Positions 43,373 through 45,059 of a stretch of 45,059 nucleotides of DNA are shown one piece after another (the first letter of the stretch is position 1; each line of letters starts with the position of its first letter). The notes beneath the pieces were generated by a model that saw only the letters and a program-made list of their open reading frames with translations, searched no databases and was not told the DNA's origin. The stretch comes from Terriglobia bacterium (GTDB lineage Bacteria; Acidobacteriota; Terriglobia; Acidiferrales; UBA7541), in contig JAIQFG010000032.1 in assembly GCA_020073375.1 (NCBI GenBank), positions 1 through 45,059 of the forward strand, read 5' to 3'. The position numbers were made by a program, and so were the translations under genes.

Positions 43373-43876
43373 TCAGGAGGCGGCGTTCCCACGAGGGGGC
43401 AGTCCACTTAGCCTCCGAAATTCATGTTGTTGCTCATCGGTCAAGAATCTCTTTCCAATCATGAAAATCGTTCCCTGTGAACAAAGCATGAAAACTTTCT
43501 CGTTTTCGGCTTTCACCCGGACACCGGGCCATTGAACATGCCAGCTATATAAGTCCCCTGCTACATCAAAACCCTCCTCATTCGCATCCAGTTTAAATTT
43601 CTTTCCAGGTAAACCCGATTTGGGGTAAGCGCGGCGGTAAAACAATGCGGGGAAGAACCTCGCGATGCCGCAATAGATCAACCAAGCTCCAATTGCTGCG
43701 AGCAAGAATTGCGCTGTGTCCAGGAATTTTTCATTCCAGGCAACAACGATGAGCCCTAGTCCAACAACAATCCATGCGACCGCGCCTTCAATTCGCTTTC
43801 GACCACTGGTAAGTTCGTAATAGAGGGCCTGGCATTGGACGTACTCTTCGGTTGTGATCTCATATTCAAAATGCAT
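43373..43876 (-). CDS. YcxB-like membrane protein
   Basis: 167 residues. Two adjacent membrane helices (about 32-50 and 55-75: AWIVVGLGLIVVAW, AQFLLAAIGAWLIYCGIARF) follow an N-terminal strand region (MHFEYEITTEEYVQCQ). The C-terminal soluble part with NEEGFDVAGDLYSWHVQWPG and SQGTIFMIGKRFLTDEQQHE is the YcxB-like domain. By eye its DNA is poorer in GC than neighbours, so possibly transferred. Function unknown. Confidence 0.85.
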   Translation of the reverse strand: MHFEYEITTEEYVQCQALYYELTSGRKRIEGAVAWIVVGLGLIVVAWNEKFLDTAQFLLAAIGAWLIYCGIARFFPALFYRRAYPKSGLPGKKFKLDANEEGFDVAGDLYSWHVQWPGVRVKAENEKVFMLCSQGTIFMIGKRFLTDEQQHEFRRLSGLPPRGNAAS

Positions 43877-44241
43877 CAGACATCCTTAGTTAACGATTAT
43901 TTGCAAAGATTATTCCGGTTAATCCGGGATGACGATACTTGCGTATGTTTGCAGGGTCAAGAGAAACACTAAATTCTAATAAAGCGGTGACGGCTCAACC
44001 GGCCAAACGAACACTTGCTTCTACGAATCCTTTCTGCAAAGTAGTGTTCATGATGCAAGGGAGACGAGTGAGGCTTTGCGCGGCGCAGGGGATGGGCATT
44101 TGGGCTGGATTGCGGGCGCGGGACTGAATTGTGCGAGACGGGGTGGGGGAAGTGGGCTTATGATGTCGCGCGGGTTCAAAATTGCGCGGAGAGCGCTCAG
44201 CTAGCATGCTGGATGTGCGGCATGCGGGAAGAGAAACTAGG
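43877..44241. other. Gap between the YcxB-like and cupin genes
   Basis: About 365 bases without a gene I can support. It includes a small palindrome CCGG-TTAAT-CCGG (about 43917-43929). The 62-codon frame at 43939-44127 is not convincing: no ribosome binding site and no family. Confidence 0.4.
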
Positions 44242-44655
44242 ATGAGGAAATCGATGAAGGTTGCGGCACTGGCATTGGCGGTCGTGGCGGTTTCCAGTTT
44301 GGCGGTGCTGGTGTCGGCTCGGGCGGCGCAGCAACCGGCGGTGTCGCGAAAGATCCTGCTGAAGCAGGATTCGCCCATCCCGGGATTTGAGGAGGATTTG
44401 GCCATAGTGGAAATTCAGCCGGGTGGGCGGGAAGGACGGCACACGCATCCGGGCTCGGCCATTGTCTACGTGCAAGAGGGGGCTCTCACGTTGTACATCG
44501 AGGGAAAACCAACTGTCACGTACAAGCCTGGGGAGAGTGCGTACATCGATGCCGACAAGGTTCATGAGGGGAGCAACACCGGGACTACGACCGTCAAGGT
44601 GCTGGCGACGTTTCTGGTGAAGAAGGGCTTGCCGATGACGACGCAGGTGCAGTAG
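44242..44655 (+). CDS. Secreted cupin-domain protein
   Basis: 137 residues with a signal peptide (MRKSMKVAALALAVVAVSSL, cleavage about ARA). One cupin barrel: GGREGRHTHPGSAIVYVQEG supplies the His-x-His metal motif, and KPGESAYIDADKVHEGSNTG the second motif with a further His. It probably binds a metal and a small ligand in the periplasm; substrate not known. ATG 44242 is preferred over 44182 because the signal peptide begins there; ATG 44254 is another possibility. Confidence 0.85.
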   Translation: MRKSMKVAALALAVVAVSSLAVLVSARAAQQPAVSRKILLKQDSPIPGFEEDLAIVEIQPGGREGRHTHPGSAIVYVQEGALTLYIEGKPTVTYKPGESAYIDADKVHEGSNTGTTTVKVLATFLVKKGLPMTTQVQ

Positions 44656-44787
44656 GGGGCGAGGGGTTGAGTTCCGATTGATGGGGGATGGAGTCCGCTT
44701 CCCTTTTCCTGAATTTGTTCGATGGAACCCGGAGACAGTGTTGGCAGCGGGCTTTGGGGTGTGCGTGAGATCCGCGATTCCACGGCG

Positions 44788-44949
44788 CCAGCGGCTGAAG
44801 CCGGATTGATTTTGCTCCCGTTATGTCGTGGCTGAAGCCACGACCCACAATAAATTCTGAGCTCTCAAACAGACGCTTTGGCCCCCGGAGCTTCAGGGGC
44901 TAAAGCCCCTTGTTCGACGATATTCTTTGTCGGGGCTGAAGCCACGACC
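44788..44949. repeat. Cluster of palindromic repeats, family E
   Basis: CCAGCGGCTGAAGCCGG (44788-44804), GTCGTGGCTGAAGCCACGAC with CCACAA (44825-44850), CAGGGGCTAAAGCCCCTTG (44894-44912) and GTCGGGGCTGAAGCCACGAC (44929-44948). All have a short GGCT-GA/AA-AGCC hairpin. The gap 44656-45059 otherwise holds no recognised gene apart from a possible start at its end. Confidence 0.85.
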
Positions 44950-45042
44950 TCCGAAATCTGGCTGTTCCTCAAATTGGGACACTACTTGTGCGCGTGGCGG
45001 CTTTACGCGGTGTGCCGGGTCCGATAGAATGCGGTGCCTTCG

Positions 45043-45059
45043 ATGTTTCGCTTTGTGAC
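45043..45059 (+). CDS. Possible start of the next gene (five codons only)
   Basis: ATG 45043 lies 12 bases after a TAGAAT hexamer (45025-45030), the promoter-to-start spacing seen for other genes here. Only a few codons are visible, so no identity can be given. Confidence 0.2.

Noticed and set aside
43939-44127. Small plus-strand frame of 62 codons
   Set aside because: No ribosome binding site and no protein-like pattern.
1-45059. tRNA, rRNA or known riboswitch
   Set aside because: Gaps were read on both strands for cloverleaf or conserved aptamer sequences and none was recognised; a covariance-model scan would be decisive.

Overview
The window reads as a chromosomal segment of a Gram-negative soil-type bacterium, most likely an acidobacterium. 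This is inference from gene content: a DUF1800/DUF1501 exported pair, secreted proteins with carboxypeptidase-regulatory-like domains, a virginiamycin-B-lyase-like propeller with a haem motif, DUF6152 and DUF6644 proteins, a heptose adenylyltransferase (hence LPS) and abundant short hairpin repeats. No rRNA, tRNA, CRISPR array, transposase or integrase was recognised. Most genes are GC-rich; the stretches at 489-2076, 8611-10203, 35889-37640 and 43373-43876 look clearly poorer in GC by eye and are the accessory islands.

Layout. 1-2076: tail of an unknown gene, a terminator, a zinc-ribbon/DUF4145 gene interrupted by one in-frame stop, and an Abi_C-like (HEPN-type) gene. 8303-2159 (minus): Tat-exported LVIVD propeller, Cys-rich protein and hydantoinase/oxoprolinase A and B, with start/stop overlaps. 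11929-8611 (minus): a CxxCH propeller protein and a HEAT-like repeat protein. 12104-13756: phenylalanine hydroxylase (phhA) and a secreted two-domain protein. 13922-19800: housekeeping genes tsaD, a B12 radical SAM enzyme, galU, an FmdB-type zinc ribbon protein and rsmI. 27873-19965 (minus): a tightly packed seven-gene cluster rfaE2-mfd-surA-like-yhaM-like-blaI-like-dusB-pilZ.

28270-30663 (plus): two tandem DUF6644 membrane proteins, then an FAD-dependent geranylgeranyl-reductase-type oxidoreductase, followed by a purine-rich repeat and a large imperfect palindrome. 31059-34902: an XRE regulator, an OmpR-type two-component pair, an acyl-CoA thioesterase with its own terminator, and a small TPR protein. 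35176-37189: a membrane-anchored unknown, a lipoprotein and a DUF6152 protein; then a gene-poor scar with a possible coding remnant. 37968-42522: a DUF1800 lipoprotein with three Ig/IPT modules and its Tat-exported DUF1501 partner. 42733-45059: a beta-barrel-like protein, a YcxB-like protein, a secreted cupin and a repeat-rich 3' end.

Two themes run through the window. First, intergenic spaces carry at least seven different families of short palindromic repeats, usually in inverted pairs. Second, several genes have a good -10 hexamer so close to the start codon that the transcript would have almost no leader. The least explained coding content is the HEPN-type pair at 489-2076, the LVIVD/Cys-rich/Hyu operon and the CxxCH propeller.
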